From Uloborus plumipes (lineage: Eukaryota; Arthropoda; Arachnida; Araneae; Uloboridae): a DNA stretch of 64,000 nucleotides. The position numbers and the translations under genes were made by a program. The stretch is from contig JAXGGA010004417.1 of assembly GCA_038373865.1 (NCBI GenBank), positions 1 to 64,000 on the forward strand. The letters are read 5' to 3'. A model generated the notes under the pieces. It made no database searches. It was not told where the DNA came from and saw nothing but the letters and a program-made list of their open reading frames with translations. Positions 24,843 through 36,484 of the stretch are shown here, piece by piece; position 1 is the first letter of the stretch, and each line of letters starts with the position of its first letter.

Positions 24843-27244
24843 TTTCTTTTTGAGGCATCTCTCTTAATCAGAAAAATATTTTGTTTCTTTTGGAACAAAT
24901 AATTTTCAATCTTATTTAACTACTCTATGCTACCTTACTAAATAGCGTCATATGATCGTCCAATTGCTATTTTTATTGAAAAAGTAAAAAACAGTTATTC
25001 TGAAACAAAACGTGAATTGAAAATATAATATTTTTTATTTCCTGTCTTTAATCGTTTGAATTAAAAACTAATTTAATAAAATATTGTTTTTAATTCATCC
25101 GCCTCCATCTACTATTAAACATCATGAAAAATGCATTGTAATTCTGTGTTAGAAAAAAGTCTTGTCAGATCGAAAAATATAAAACGTGAAAATAAATATT
25201 TAAAATAGAATAAGGATTTTCAGCAAGATGACTCTATCACCGAATAGTAAGATTCTTGACTAAATTACATGTCCTGAAAATGCTTTTGAGGAACAACTAA
25301 AATTATTAAAAACTTTTAAACTAATTTTATTTCGGAACAAAATGACATATTTTTTATATTATTAGAATATTGTCTACTTACTTATTCTTTTGGTAGAAGC
25401 ATTTAGTCTATCATAGTATTTTCATTTAATTTTTTATTACACCGCAGAATGCGTAGTTCAAGGAGACACCATTCACTAATTTAAAAGTTTTAATTTTCAA
25501 TGAAACATGTTCATTTTGTAAAATTTTTCAATTTTAGCAAAATACGCAAAATATTCAGAGTTATTTCTTTATTTTTTTTAATTTTCATGAGTGATTTTCT
25601 TTTAAAGCGCTTGGCTTGATGTTTCTGCTAATCACTTAGCAATTACCTAAAACTTGCGCAGCTTTCAAGTATTTAAATTAAAAAAAAACGATTTTATGTC
25701 TTAGTTACGTTCCTTTATTGAGAAGCTTTTATAAGTTTGTGTATATAACATATGTAGTCTAGAACGAATAAACAAGCGAGATTTCTCTTATTTCTACAAC
25801 ATTTACTAAAATACCATAAAACTAAAATTAATTTATAACTTGTTTTTTGAGTTGATGAACTTTCAGCCAAAAAATGTATTATTTGAGCACTTGTTTTGAG
25901 GCAAATTTTGTTTGATACATGTTTTAACTAAAGTTTACTAAAAAAGGTGATTATAAGATTTTTTTTTTTACTGTTTTAAAAATTAACATTTATACCGATT
26001 TCGGCTGCCTGTTGCTTTTGTAACAAGTTATTGAAGTTTCATAAATAACATTTCTCCATACTTGTGTATCAATCCCCGGATTCATTAGGGAGGTCAGTTG
26101 TCCCACTCCCCCACCCTGCTTCACAAAAATTAATGCTTTGACACATAAGTGGGTGCAGGTTTTTTCTTTAGCGCGAGAGGGGGGAGTTGTGAATAAAATT
26201 TGCATTGAGTCTAGTTGCGCCCCGATGGGAGGTCACTGTGACCTCCCAATAATTACCGTATTCGGCACATTTTGCTGACGATTCAGAAATTTGAAGACAA
26301 TGCTGCAACATTGAGATAATTTCTTCTTTTTAGATTTTAGAATTATTTTTTAAAAGATGCCTGTTGTTTCTCACTGTTATGCATGTAGCACATGTGTGCA
26401 TGATTGTATTTTGTCATTTTCGGTAAAATTTAAACATTCGGCAATTTATCATTTTCCCCCTCCCAAAGATTTTAGTTGAGAAGCACCCCTGAGTGAATGT
26501 ACACCCTTTGCGCTCATTTCCCCTCTTGGAAAAATTCGAAAGGACCGGCCTGTTATGTACCTGCGTTTAAACAAATACGGTACGACCAACTGCTGCACTA
26601 GTTATAAAATATGTCAGCTAAACAGTGAAACGAAATGAAATTTTCGGACCTCCTTTCGCACAAAGTTTGCTTTTTACACCAAAAACACTTCTTCTCCTTC
26701 GCAAGAAATCACGTTTGTTTACTCCGGGAGATAACAACGCTTCCACGTTAAGCAACAAAAACTTCCTGGGCGCAACTGGCAAATAAATCAGCACTTTAGA
26801 GTTTCCATCGAGGAACGGGGCTCATACCTCACTAGCGTGCATTAATAATTTTACATGCTTTCATAAAACTCGAGTCTCAGATTTCGGGGATCAATATCGT
26901 TGTCATGGTTACTGCCTCAAGAATCGTCGACTGCGATGATCTACAGTTCCTCGTGTAAGGCATAAATAAACGTACCTGCAGCGAGCAAACTTGTTGTTAT
27001 GTTTATCTCATAAAAGCCGAGATGCGTTTAAATCACGGCGATGAAGAAAATTTCGCCCGAGTGGAAATATGACGGAACGAGATAGAGCGCTGAGAGCCAA
27101 AGCGAAGATCCTCGCCTGATGAGGATACGATGATTTTTTTTTTCTTTTCACCAAAATCGTTATCCATTAGTGAGTGGGGAAGGGGAGGTATCGATTGATA
27201 TCTTAATTGTAATTAAGCATTTAAAAAAAAGCACATTTTGTCAG
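23687..27244. other. AT-rich DNA with two GC-richer islands and an ATT microsatellite
   Basis: Islands at about 24,240-24,560 and 26,640-27,120 are GC/CpG-richer and repeat-free, so they are candidate conserved non-coding elements. The first holds GCATGCATATTAATGAA. (ATT)n lies at about 24,807-24,842. A palindrome of nuclear-receptor half-sites lies at 26,227-26,247. No gene is identified. Confidence 0.35.
26230..26244. promoter_or_regulatory. Perfect inverted AGGTCA half-sites with 3-bp spacer
   Basis: AGGTCA-CTG-TGACCT inside a 21-bp perfect palindrome. This is the IR3 arrangement bound by estrogen-receptor-class nuclear receptors in animals. It could arise by chance or from an old repeat. 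No promoter is nearby. Confidence 0.25.
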
Positions 27245-27246
27245 TA

Positions 27247-27600
27247 CAGTAGAGAACCAATTATCCGGGATGTTTGGGACCACAGCTATCCCGGATAACT
27301 GAATTTCCCGGTTTTCTGAATCACTACGAAGTGATATTTGCCAATTGTTTATAACATCCAAGCTATTATAAGAAATAGTAATGCATCTTAAAATCTGAAG
27401 AAAAAACGATCCAGAAGTGCTTGTAGATATTACAATATTAAAAATTTCTGAGCTATATGCCACTTATATGGTATTTATGAAGAAACCGTTCATATTCATT
27501 TAGGTATTTCAAAAGAAAAAAAAAAGCTCTTATTTTTTAGAAATTGCCAAAAATGCGTATTTTTCGGTATTTTGGTTCCCGGATAAAAGGTTCTGTACTG
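27247..27600. mobile_element. Pogo/Tigger-like MITE
   Basis: Ends CAGTAGAGAACCAATTATCC and, inverted, CAGTACAGAACCTTTTATCC, flanked by TA on both sides (27,245-27,246 and 27,601-27,602). These are pogo/Tigger-type termini. The interior is about 350 bp, AT-rich and non-coding. Confidence 0.75.
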
Positions 27601-27661
27601 TATTGTACCTGTGGTGTGTTTGTAGCATATTCATAAAACGTGCTAGCAGTAACGTCTCTAC

Positions 27662-27923
27662 GCTGCTTGCTAAGCGCGAAAGTGGTATCTGCAGTAGAGC
27701 TCAAACTGAGATATAACTCTTTAAAGTTTTGCGCCACATGTATTAGGTTCAGATGAAACTTTTTCAGAGTGTTTTTAAAAATATTTCTCGTTCTCAAATG
27801 ACCATATAATTTTGTATCTGAGTAAAATATGCCACAAAAAAAAAAAAAAAAAAAAAAAACACCTGGTGGCGATAACTCAACATTGTTAAGGGCAGATACG
27901 ACTTTTGTGCTTAGCACGGCAGT
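27662..27923. mobile_element. MITE family C, copy 1
   Basis: Ends are imperfect inverted repeats of about 30 bp around TGCTAAGCACAAAAGT-GTATCTGC. The interior contains GAGCTCAAACTG and CCTGGTGGCGATAA, both shared with the copy at 56.5 kb. An A-run of about 20 bp lies within. It follows the pogo-like MITE by about 60 bp. Confidence 0.65.
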
Positions 27924-29266
27924 ACGGGTATGAGGTGAAGGACCGCAGTGGGTGAAGGGGGAGGTCCGCCACCCTGTGTGACACCCAGATGCCAAGGGGA
28001 TTAGAGTAGATAATAATTGTTGATATTGTTTATTTATTTGGGTTCGGTCTTTCTTTGTGTTAAATTTCATGTTTATTTATTTATTTATTTGAAAAAGCGA
28101 CCCCTGGTGGACATTTTGGAACTTTACTTTTTTTTTGAAATTCCGTGATCGCATCTCATGTATGGTCTATCCACAAAACTTCATTGCATTCAGTTCTTCA
28201 CTTTGAGCTATAAGATGCCGTTTAGAGGAGAAATTTAACTATGACCATCCGGTATATTAGTTTTAATGTGTCAGTATTTCGATACATATGTACAACGTGC
28301 AGAAAGAAAGCATGAAAAAAGTTAAGGTGTCTAATAAGAAAAATCTGATTATTATAGCCTAATTATTTTCATCTGTAGTTCTTTATAAATTAATGTATTA
28401 CAATTGTAACATTTTCTTTTATTCACTCTTTGTAACAAATGCATTAATAAGCTAAAATTTGAGGCTGAACTGTCTCCAGGGCCCTACTCAACCGTTAAAC
28501 CACATCTGTGATAGGTATAGTGGGCCTTGTGATGTAATTCTGTACTTTATAGGCCATTAACGCATCCAAAGTCACAAGTGTCATTTCTGTGACGGGATCT
28601 TCCTTCACAAATTAATCAGAAGGATCATTTACTTTTGTCGAAGAATGGCTCAAAACTTGCAATGTAAAATTTTTTAATTGTCATAAATGTCGATATCCTC
28701 GTTGGTTTGTCCTCCTTTGTTACTTCTAAAAGCATTTCTTCCAATGAGCTCTGAATTGTATGAGTTCAAAAACTTTACGTCCGATAAACAGCTCTGGAAC
28801 TAATTGCAATAAATGTTTGTAATTAGCTCAAGACGCTTATTAGCACGCCAAAATGAAGTTAATTGCATATTATCTGCAATCTGAGTAGTTTGGACTTAGA
28901 AAAAGGGAGGAAATTTTGTGTAGCAGTGCTACATCCGCATATAATCAAAACTCATCCATGTAGAACAAAATAAATGTGTCAAACTTTAGACCACGCATAA
29001 TCCAATCCACATAAAATGAGGTTCTGGGGTATATTTTAAAGTTTAATTCAAAAACATTAATTTTTACACAGACTTAATGAATATCTACCACCATATTACA
29101 ATGGAAAATATTTTGTGCACAAATTAATTTTTATGGAGTTAGTTCGTTATGCATTTTGAAAGTCGTCTTGTTTTGATAAACTTGTGAATCACCACTTTTG
29201 GGCCAGAAGAAAATATAGCAATGCTTGGTTACTCTATCATTAAATAAATAGATTAATTCCATTTTT
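27924..29266. other. AT-rich DNA, nothing supported
   Basis: A TTTA microsatellite lies at about 28,071-28,090. No gene or further repeat is identified. Confidence 0.4.
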
Positions 29267-29387
29267 ACTTTCTTCTATATCTATTATATAGAAGAAAGTA
29301 TTGGTTTCGTAAAAATTTTCGAATGTCGAATTTTGACGGATTTGCACGTTTTGAGGTGCGCTGAGTCCATTTCGACCATTTTTGGAA

Positions 29388-29393
29388 AATGTC

Positions 29394-29429
<36 letters not shown>

Positions 29430-29440
29430 TGTCTGTGTGT
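29388..29440 (+). repeat. GT microsatellite
   Basis: Interrupted TGTCTG/GT run within the HINE-like element. Confidence 0.9.
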
Positions 29441-29570
29441 GAGTCTGTATGTGTGTGACCAGTTTTTGTGGCCGCGCTAGAGCAAAAACTACTGCATGAA
29501 ATCGAACAAAAATTTTTTCACATATGCACCACCATGTGAACTGGTGCACCTGACTTTGTTTAGCGAATTC

Positions 29571-30290
29571 CTCCAAGGGGGGTGGAGCAATCGCACGTGT
29601 TCTGCGCGTGGGTGATTGCTATATCTCAGGAAGTAACCGGCGGAATAAAACGAAAATTAGTCCATAGATAGACCCTACCGAGTACAGGTGCTGATTTAAT
29701 TTGCGTGTCAATATCTCGAAGGGGGGTGGAGCAATCGCACGTGTTCTGCGCGTGGGTGATTGCTATATCTCAGGAAGTAACCGGCGGAATCAAACGAAAA
29801 TTGGTCCATAGGTAGACCCTACCAAGTACAGGTGCTGATTTAATTTGCGTGTCAATATTTCGAAGGGGGGTGGAGCAATCGCACGTGTTCTGCGCGGGGG
29901 TGATTGCTATATCTCAGGAAGTAACAAGCGGAATGAAACGAAAATTGGTCCATAGATAGATCCTATAGAGTACAGGTGCTGATTCAATTTGTGTGTCAGT
30001 ATCTTGAAGGGGGGTGGAGAAATCGCACGTGTTCTGCGCGGGGGTGATTGCTATATCTCAGGAAGTAACAGGCGGAATCAAACGAAAATTGGTCCATAGG
30101 TAGACCCTATTGAGTACAATCGCTGATTCAAATTGTTTGTCAATATCTCGAAGGGGGGTGGAGCAATCGCACGTGTTCTGCACGAGGGTGACTGCTATAT
30201 CTCAGGAAGTAACCGGCGAAATCAAACGAAAATTGGTCCATAGGTAGACCCTATTGAGTACAGGTGCTGATTCAATTTGTGTGTCAATAT
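29571..30290 (+). repeat. 144-bp tandem array, five units plus a diverged sixth
   Basis: Units start at 29,571, 29,715, 29,859, 30,003 and 30,147, each exactly 144 bp apart. A diverged partial sixth starts at 30,291. Shared blocks include GGGGTGGAGCAATCGCACGT and CTATATCTCAGGAAGTAAC. Units differ by substitutions but not by length. Confidence 0.95.
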
Positions 30291-30899
30291 CTCAAATGGG
30301 GGTGGAGCAATCAAAAGTGCTTATTTTGTCATTGCACCTACTGTATCTCGGGAAATATTGCTGCGATTTGAATGAAATTTGGAATAACACTAACCCAATA
30401 TGGAAGCAAGCATCGATTAAATTTTGGCGCCAATCGCCGCAGGGGGAGGGTGGGGTTATTTTTGCGCTTAGTCAACAATGCGAAAAATTAATTCATTAAA
30501 AAATCGCTTTCACGCTATTTAATTATCAAAACAGCTGAAAACTTTCAATGATTTGAAATTTTTAACTGTTGCCAATTTCTTTTTACTAACAAATAAAATG
30601 TTTGCAATTAATCTAAACAAGGCTTTTGCAATGATTTCCAATTTCGCTCATTGATTCTGCATTTGCAGGGCTATTACGATAATTGGGAAATTGTAGCTGT
30701 CTCCAATTACTTGGGCGAGTACGTATTTTATTTTGTAACCGGAATTCATAAGATAGATATAGAAGAAAGTTTCGTGACGGCCACGACAGCTAGTTAATTT
30801 ACAACTAAAATCATTTTTTTTTTCTGCGTGGTTTGTTTTTGTCTTTTCAGAGTAGTAACTTATTTGATTAAGATCCAGAAGGCCTCGTTTTCTAGTTCT

Positions 30900-33800
30900 G
30901 ATACTGCAATCACTACTTTGAGAATTTAATTTCTAATTTCGATGTTGCAATTGCTGTTTTCAAAATCAAGCCCTAATTTCGATGTTGCGATCGCTGCTTT
31001 GAGAATCAAGTTCTAATTTTGATGTTGCAGTCGCTGTTTTCAAAATCAAATTCTAATCTCGATGTTGGGTCATTCCATGTCAAGTGATCCAACGTTTTTT
31101 ACCTTACATTTTTGTATTTCTTTCACATTTGGCTCATCAATTGTACCCCTTGAGGTAATCAAAAGTCTCAATTTTTGGATTTTTATCTCTATTATTTTTT
31201 CATTTATGAGACTTTGAACTTTGGAAAAACCCTCGTTTTTCCATGGATAAGGGTACATAAAAGGGACCATAACTCGGCACCAAATATAGATAGAACGATT
31301 TGGTAAATGGCATTTTAAAGTACGTTAGTTGCCGCTTAATCTGATATGCAACATGACTAATTTGATAAAAATTTTCTTTTTCAAAAAATGAAATTTAAAT
31401 TTCAAATTTAAATTTCTCAAAAAACATATAATGAATTTTTTTGAAAAAATTCTCAAAAAATTTTGTGTATTTCATCTATGTTTGTACAAATTTTTAGATT
31501 GGGATCTCAATGGGATCATATTTTTTTTAATTTTTGAATAAAACTGTACAGGAAAAAAATGATATTTTTTAGATTCTATTTATTTAAATACTAAGTTCTC
31601 TTGCTTGTGATGGTCTGAAAAGTAGTGAACAAACATGAATATGTTTAAAGTGAGCTAGCATGAGCTTATAGATTTGTCAGGTTCACCCCCCTCCCCCCTT
31701 CCTCCCCCGCACAACCACTCTTTTTTAATTCAAAACTGTTCAAAATGTTAAAAAAAAAAAAAAAACTCTTTGATACAAAATGAATAGTAAACTTATTTAA
31801 AGTTGGTAATTGAGTTTCCTTATAACTAGACGAAGTATCCCCCTCCTCCACCCAAATATACCATTAACGCTGTACTATTATGACGTCTAACCTGGGGATT
31901 GAATTGACTATTATTTTTACTCTAGGTAAGTGAGCTAGAATTAACTTGTAGATTGGTCAGCTCCACCTCCCTTCCTTCCTGACCCAACCATTTTCCCCCC
32001 AAACTGTTTAAAATGCTAAAAAAAGCTTCTTTGATACAAAATGAACAGTAAACTTGTTTAAAGTTGGTAATTGGGCTTCCGTATAACAAGGCAAAGTACA
32101 ACCCTTCCCCCACCCAAATATACCATTAACGCTATACTAATATGACGTCTCACCTGGGGATTGATTTGAGGATTATTTTCCCCCTAGGTATATATTGTTT
32201 TTCAGACGAAGTGTTTCGTTTTTAATCCGAACTTCACAAAGTGTACTTCCATTCAAAATCTGAATTTAAACTTATGTTTCATTTCATCCCCTCCCCCAGC
32301 ACCAATCTTCAATTTTGAAGGGAGGGAATAAATGGGTCGCCCCAAGATCATAGCAAACAGCAAAATAGCACTGTTTCCTCTTGTTCTCATAATGTTTTCC
32401 CATTATTTTTACACAAAACTGAAAAGAAATTAAAGTGTCACGTTATATGCCAGTCCCCATCACTGCCTTTAATTTCTCTTATTGGACAAAGCTCATGAGC
32501 TAATAGGAAAGAGTAACAAACAGAACAAACTGAAACACTACCAGACATCAGTAGAGACTAAGGCTTTGAAATGGGGCTAGGCGGGATGACAAAAAAAAAT
32601 AAAAGTTTGGAGTGGAAAGGTAGGGTAAGGAGGGAGGGAGCAATCTGTAAAGAAGTTAAACAACATGTGAGGTTGTGCTCAAAAAAGCAGTGTTTGTTTA
32701 ATATATATGTATAGATATATCTTGCTGCATTACTTTCCTTTACAACAAAATGAAAAAGAACACAAACGATTAAAAAAATTAAATAACAGCTGCACACTAG
32801 ATAATGTGGAAAGATAGTTATGGGGACACAGACATATGATCTGATATTTTGATTTATTTTCAGTTTTGTGCGAAAAGAATAGAAAAAACGATGAGAACAA
32901 GGCGAAACAGTGCTATTTTGCTGTTTGCTATGATATTGGGGCGACCCATTTATTTCCTCCCTTCAAAATTGAAGATTGGTGCTGGGGTAGAAGATGAAAT
33001 GAATCATAAAGTTAAATTTCAGATATTGAATGGAAGTACACTTTGAAGTTCGGATCGAAAAGAAACACTTCGTCTGAAAAACAATATATATACCTAGGGT
33101 GAAAATAATCCTCAACTCAATACCCAGGTTAGACGTCATATTAGTATAGTGTGAATGGTATATTTGGGTGGGGAGGGGGATACTTCGTCTAGTTATAAGG
33201 AAACCCATTTCCCCACTTTAAATAAGTTTACTATTCATTTTGTATCAAAGAGTTTTTGTTTTTTTTTAAACATTTTGAACAGTTTTGAATTAAAAAAGAG
33301 TGGTTGTGCGGGGGAGAAAGGGGTAGGGAGGTGAACCTGACAAATCTATAAGCTCATGCCAGCTCACTTTAAACATATTCATGTTTGTTTACTACTTTTT
33401 AGACCATCATGAGCAAGAGAACTTAGTATTTAAATAAATAGAATCTAAAAAATATCATTTTTTTCCTGTACAGTTTTATTCAAAAATTCAAAAAAATATG
33501 ATCCCATTGAGATCCCAATCTAAAAATTTGAACAAACATAGATAAAATACACAAGAATTTTTGAGAATTTTTTCAAAAAAATTCATTATATGTTTTTTGA
33601 GAAATTTAAATTTGAAATTTAAATTTCATTTTTTGAAAAAGAAAATTTTTATCAAATTAGTCATGTTGCATATCAGATTAAGCGGCAACTAACGTACTTT
33701 AAAATGCCATTTACCAAATCGTTCTATCTATATTTGATGCCGAGTTATGGTCCCTTTTATGTACCCTTATCCATGGAAAAACGAGGGTTTTTCCAAAGTT

Positions 33801-34145
33801 CAAAGTCTCATAAATGAAAAAATAATAGAGGTAAAAATCCAAAAATTGAGACTTTTGATTACCTCAAGGGGTACAATTGATGAGCCAAATGTGAAAGAAA
33901 TACAAAAATGTAAGGTAAAATTTTTCTCAGATTTTGGATCACTTGACGTGGAATGACCCTGTTGCAATTGCTGTTTTCAAAATCAAGCGCTAATCTTCAT
34001 GTCGCAATCGCTGCTTTGAGAATCAAGTTCTAATTTCGATGTTGCAGTCGCTGTTTACAAAATCAAGTTCTAATCTCGATGTTGAAATTGCTGTTTTCAA
34101 AATCAAGTTGTGATCTAGATGTTGCAGTTACTTCTTTGAGAAAAG
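30900..34145 (+). repeat. 40-bp satellite array split by a foldback element
   Basis: Units start with GATGTTGCA-T at 30,900, 30,941, 30,981, 31,021 and 31,061, then 33,998, 34,038, 34,078 and 34,118. Neighbouring units alternate between CTGTTTTCAAAATCAA and CTGCTTTGAGAATCAA forms, giving an 80-bp higher-order repeat. The insert at 31,067-33,959 interrupts one unit. Confidence 0.92.
31067..33959. mobile_element. 2.9-kb foldback DNA element with kb-long inverted arms
   Basis: Termini GGGTCATTCCA(T/C)GTCAAG are inverted and flanked by the 4-bp direct repeat TGTT (31,063-31,066 and 33,960-33,963). The left arm runs to about 32,434 and the right arm starts at about 32,860; they are inverted copies. 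The left arm is longer because an internal block (about 31,665-31,920) is repeated at about 31,921-32,165. The spacer is about 430 bp. There is no transposase, only a mirrored 66-69 codon frame near each tip. Superfamily unassigned. Confidence 0.88.
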
Positions 34146-34352
34146 AGGAGTTGAAATGGCTATTGTTATAGTTCATTTACTGAGATATCCAAAATAAGTG
34201 TTCTCCGTTTTTTCCTAATCAATGCACAAATGCGTGATGCCTTTCTAGTCCATAAATAAGGCAGGTTCCCCCATAGGTAACGTACAATAAAAATTCACGA
34301 AATAACTATCCACAACCAAGCTAGAATTACCTATCTCGTCACAATCGATATA

Positions 34353-34750
34353 GGGTAGAAAGCCCAGTGAATGAACATCTAAGCAAATTTTCAATTTCAA
34401 AAATTCATAGCGTCGGGAAAAAAAGTAGCGTTTGCCACATGACAGTAAAAACACTTCAGATGATATACGCGGTATTAAGAAAATTAAGGTTGGGAGAACT
34501 TTCATGGTTCTGCATCAGGTTTTATGGGGGGTTAAAGCGAAAAAAAGTACCCAGACCCAGTAAAGGAACACCCCTACCTGGGAACAAATGCAGCATTTTC
34601 TAATCATCTTATTTCGGTAAATGTGTAGAAAGGAGTTCGTTCTGCTAATTCATCTAATCATCTACGGAAAATGCTTCAAAACCTTATTTTTTAGGAAAAA
34701 ATACGAGGCGTTCATTCACTGGAAGTGTTCGTTCACTGGTCGGTATACCC
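34353..34750. mobile_element. 398-bp TIR element at a TA site
   Basis: Ends start GGGTAGAAAGCCCAGTGAAT on the left and, inverted, GGGTATACCGACCAGTGAAC on the right, with TA on each side (34,351-34,352 and 34,751-34,752). GTGAATGAAC/GTTCATTCAC motifs recur near both ends. Non-coding. Consistent with a Tc1/mariner-mobilised MITE. Confidence 0.75.
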
Positions 34751-34861
34751 TATTCTATCTAAAATATAACAAAGCCACCAGCAATCATACAATGTTTCCT
34801 TCACCCCTCTTCCAGAAAGATGACTCGGCACCTATCACCAGGTATTTCCTCAGTCAGGTAA

Positions 34862-36484
34862 GAGCCAATATTTTAAAAAGTGCCAATTTGAAGTTGGAGT
34901 TTTCTGAAAAAAAAATTTTTTTGCAGAAAAAAATTAATATTGGATTTTAAGTCTAAATTGGGTCTAAATGCAAGAAAATAAAAGGGGGGAGGTCAAGGAA
35001 GTTATTTACCCCCTCCTTAGATTACTCACTTTTAAGCCGTTACAGATCTGATGAATGTTACAGATCTGATGTTAATATGAGTTACATATTTGAGTTTATG
35101 CTTTCAGTCTTCGTTAACATCTCTAAATATGATATCATTTAATTGCATTTTTAACATAGAATGAAGATAATTATATTAAAATATATATATTAGGCTAAAA
35201 AATCAAATTTCATTATGAAAAAGCATTTCTTGGAAATAAAAATGAGCGATAAGATTTTTAGATAAAATAAATTATGAGATTACCAAATCCAAGCTAATAA
35301 AACATGTGTTTTGTTTTAAAACAACACAACTTCAACTTTTTCAACACACAACTCTGCTGCTTGCTTTTCTTTAATTAGTTGCAGGAAATTTAATTTCTTG
35401 ATCAGAAATTCAAATTTAGCATGCTAGTTATTATCTAGTTATTTAGCGAAGTTATAAGAAATTGAGGCACAAAAATAAACAAATAAATAAATAAATTAAA
35501 ATAATAATAATTAATTAACTTAATTTCTGCAGTGTCAATTTTTCTTATTTTACTAACTTCTATTGTTAGGTCATACAAACCACAAATGAAGCAATTGTAC
35601 TAAAACTCATTGCTTTTCATTTTTTAAGAACAAAAATATTCAATATATATGGCTAAAACCTATGATTTTTGCTTTTTATAATTCTGAAACGTGTGAGTTA
35701 GTTCTGTAACATATTCGCTGTTTTTCAATGTTACCGCTCTGACTGTTACCGATCTGACAAACTGACAAAGTTTTTTTTTTTATTTCCGAGTAGATCGCAC
35801 TAAACCAAAATCAAACACGTGGTTTTTTCACTTGTAACAAAGGACTATACTTATATATAAAATAATTTTTTAAATAAAAAAAACTGCGCATTTTAGAGCG
35901 TGTTACCGATCTGATGACTCAAATGACACACATTTTATAAAATCACTTTAAAAAATCTTACCTACAATTTTTGATGCAGAAATGCAAATTTTTAATTACA
36001 ATTCGATAAAACTTTCCACCAGGTACTCAGTATCACGTGGTATAGGTGCAGGAAATGATTTTGGGAGCCTAAACATAGATCGGAAGTTATTGTTACCACT
36101 CTGACGGCGGAACTTGGGACACGCTTATTTCGCATCAGCTAGAAAATCAGAAATCGATTAAAACAAAAATGAAGTAAAATATTAACAAAGGGGTAAAAAT
36201 AGAATCGTTTTTTGTGCAAATGTGTTTTTTTGGGAAGTTAGAAAGTGCGCATGACCTGTTTGCATGCTAAGCTTTGCTACTTGGGACACGTTACCGATCT
36301 GATTTTTGATGTATAAACACAATATTTTCTGATGAAAAAAAAAATTTTTTTTTCTGATGTTAGTAGATGAAATGAAAGAAAAACTTATCTTCTTTCTGGG
36401 GAAAGTTATTTTTTTAACTAGTTACTGAAATACTGGTGAAAATTCACTTGGGACTCAAATTGGCACTTTTCTAAATATTAGCTC
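34862..36484. mobile_element. 1.6-kb TIR element with GTAA target duplication
   Basis: Inverted termini of about 30 bp: left GAGCCAATATTTTAAAAAGT, right inverted GAGCTAATATTTAGAAAAGT, both continuing into GCCAATTTGA. Flanked by GTAA (34,858-34,861 and 36,485-36,488). GTTAC(A/C)GATCTGA recurs inside at about 35,038, 35,057, 35,747, 35,901 and 36,291. No long frame, so it is non-autonomous. Superfamily unassigned. Confidence 0.8.

Larger units (their letters stand above)
29267..30793 (+). mobile_element. Helentron-associated (HINE/DINE-1-like) non-autonomous element
   Basis: In order: left subterminal inverted repeat ACTTTCTTCTATATCTAT (29,267-29,284), itself half of a 33-bp palindrome; a GT microsatellite (about 29,388-29,440); a central tandem array of 144-bp units; the exact inverted copy of the left repeat at 30,753-30,770; a hairpin with stem TCGTG/CACGA (30,772-30,786); and a terminal CTAG (30,790-30,793). 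That order matches the published HINE/DINE-1 architecture for rolling-circle Helentrons. No Rep/helicase gene, so it is non-autonomous. The exact 5' boundary is uncertain. Confidence 0.72.

Noticed and set aside
27537..28070. 177-codon minus-strand frame
   Set aside because: It runs across MITE C and its poly-A/T tract, so it is a product of repeat sequence.
29571..30290. CRISPR-like array
   Set aside because: Contiguous 144-bp tandem units with no spacers, in a eukaryotic transposon.
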